A stretch of DNA of 64,000 nucleotides from Nostoc desertorum CM1-VF14 (lineage in GTDB: Bacteria; Cyanobacteriota; Cyanobacteriia; Cyanobacteriales; Nostocaceae). This document shows, one piece after another, positions 62,895 to 64,000 of this stretch; positions within the stretch are counted from its first letter, which is position 1, and the number at the start of each line of letters is the position of its first letter. Both the position numbers and the translations under genes were made by a program. The stretch covers positions 1-64,000 of the forward strand of contig JAHHHR010000006.1 in the NCBI GenBank assembly GCA_019359245.1, read 5' to 3'. The notes under the pieces were generated by a model that made no database searches, was not told the DNA's origin, and saw nothing but the letters and a program-made list of their open reading frames with translations.

Positions 62895-64000
62895 CTAACT
62901 TTTGAATAAAATTTCATTTCGACTGGCTGCGCCTAGCTGGGGTAAAGAGTTGATGGCTGAGTGGGGAGTGAGATTAACAGGAACAGTCAAAGGTAGTTGT
63001 AATTGTTTTACAACATTTTGCAGTAGTTGGTCTTGTCCAGTCCGCAAACCCCAGACATTTGTCCCACGGTTGATAATAGCAAACCAAACCAAACCGCGAT
63101 CGCGTGTGGGCATCACTCCAGCTAAAGCGCTCACATCCCGGAGAGTACCAGTTTTGATTACGGTTGCGGCCGGAATGTGTCTGGAGTGTAGTGTTCCCCG
63201 CTGATCAAATCCAGACATGGGGAACAAGTCAGCCAGATTCAATTGATGGGCAGCTGCTTCTTTTTGAATAGCCATCAACATCGCACAAGCAGCTCTGGGA
63301 GAAATACGATTTTCCGGTCCCAATCCAGAACCATTGATTAACTGAATTTCTACTTGTGGCACCCTAGCAAGGTTAGCAGCACTTGACTGCACTACAGTGG
63401 CTCCTCCCACTGAGTCTGCCAGCATCTCTGCCATATCGTTGTTACTGTAAACATTCATTTCTTTGATTAGTTGCTTCAAGGGCAACGAGCGATGACGCAT
63501 TAACAAAGTTTGTTGAGGGCTTGGTTGCGCTTCAACTTTTACAGCACCCGCAATCACAACTTCAGGCTTGGGCGTTCCCTTGGGCATGATTGAGTGTATA
63601 TAAATAGCGGGACGACCCCAAGTAGCACGATTTAGTGTTTGCTTGAGCATCAGACCCGCCAGCATCGGCTGACGTTGGAAATTCATGGCGAAACTGCCAT
63701 TAATGATCAAATTTCCCTTTACCTGCTTGATGCCCATTTTATTTAGAGTATTACCAAGAGCGATCGCTTCTTCCCAAACAAACAAAGGATCACCACCGCC
63801 AGTAATCACCAAATCGCCCTGCACAACCCCATTTACCACTAGCCCAGTAGCACTAACTAAGGTATCAAATTGGAAGTCTGGTCCCCAAGTCTTCAAAGCA
63901 ACTAGTGAAGTGGCAATTTTGGTTAAAGAGGCAGCCGGCAGCGGAGTTGTACCTTGATGATTTGCCATCAGCATCGGCCCCGACTGCATCCAAATTCCCT
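62895..64000 (-). CDS. D-alanyl-D-alanine carboxypeptidase/endopeptidase, PBP4 type, partial
   Basis: A serine peptidase of family S13 that trims peptidoglycan in the periplasm. The frame remains open to the window edge (GIW before the ATG at 63989), so the N-terminus, with its signal peptide, lies outside. Active-site motifs are SLTK in PLPAASLTKIATSL, SNN in NVYSNNDMAEML and KTG in VIKTGTLRDVSALAGVMP. The about 370 residues seen cover most of the catalytic domain. The insertion between SxxK and SxN appears shorter than in E. coli DacB, as in other cyanobacterial members. Confidence 0.92.
   Translation of the reverse strand, partial: GIWMQSGPMLMANHQGTTPLPAASLTKIATSLVALKTWGPDFQFDTLVSATGLVVNGVVQGDLVITGGGDPLFVWEEAIALGNTLNKMGIKQVKGNLIINGSFAMNFQRQPMLAGLMLKQTLNRATWGRPAIYIHSIMPKGTPKPEVVIAGAVKVEAQPSPQQTLLMRHRSLPLKQLIKEMNVYSNNDMAEMLADSVGGATVVQSSAANLARVPQVEIQLINGSGLGPENRISPRAACAMLMAIQKEAAAHQLNLADLFPMSGFDQRGTLHSRHIPAATVIKTGTLRDVSALAGVMPTRDRGLVWFAIINRGTNVWGLRTGQDQLLQNVVKQLQLPLTVPVNLTPHSAINSLPQLGAASRNEILFKS

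Overview
This is a chromosomal window from a filamentous, probably heterocyst-forming cyanobacterium of the Nostoc group. The evidence is the dense scatter of the HIP1 octamer GCGATCGC, the photosynthetic small gene petL, heptanucleotide tandem repeats (the STRR type known from Nostocaceae), many short dispersed repeats in intergenic DNA, and gene families typical of Nostocales. Assignments come from reading motifs; no database search was run.

Layout. Positions 1-122 are the 3' end of an rRNA operon (5S rRNA) with its terminator, followed by a decayed response-regulator gene and an intact receiver-histidine kinase. From 2.3 to 9.8 kb lie RNase Z, a Wzc-like polysaccharide co-polymerase/ATPase, a SpoIID/LytB protein, a conserved membrane protein and a coiled-coil protein. 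From 9.9 to 15.7 kb, after tRNA-Gln, is a surface-polysaccharide group on the minus strand: MurB-like oxidoreductase, pyruvyl transferase family protein, Wzx-type flippase and WecG/TagA glycosyltransferase. From 16.5 to 28.8 kb come housekeeping genes: tRNA-Leu(CAA), 2-hydroxy-acid oxidase, M48 protease, MurA, tRNA-Leu(CAG), TrmH/SpoU methyltransferase, thioesterase, Uma2 nuclease, AroB, PetL, BioB and a GNAT acetyltransferase. From 29 to 51 kb are a large di-haem cytochrome c peroxidase, SMI1/KNR4 protein, SelO, an ABC exporter, a WD40 protein, a ferric-reductase-like membrane protein, PRC-barrel protein plus SMC, BON lipoprotein, RNase D, TPR protein, a sodium:solute symporter pair, a 2'-5' RNA ligase family protein and a cysteine desulfurase. 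The window ends with an HtrA-type protease and a DacB/PBP4-type peptidase cut by the window edge.

The most notable region is 51.1-61.0 kb. A phospholipase-D-like lipoprotein gene is split by about 8.2 kb of inserted DNA. The two gene halves rejoin in frame if the insert is removed. The insert ends in a three-gene recombination module with the layout of Tn554-family tnpA-tnpB-tnpC: a 364-aa tyrosine recombinase, a 622-aa tyrosine recombinase with a cysteine-rich tail, and a 311-aa helix-turn-helix/coiled-coil protein. It carries a Fic-domain protein, two overlapping winged-helix/coiled-coil genes and an unknown 124-aa gene. The Fic gene sits between two copies of a duplicated gene-end/terminator segment, so the cargo has been rearranged.

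Other points of interest are two MITE-like elements with 10-bp flanking direct repeats, a short dispersed repeat inserted in frame in the Uma2 gene, a 7-bp tandem repeat inside the smc coding sequence, a possible AUC start codon for murA, and a pair of 43-nt inverted repeats flanking the smc region.
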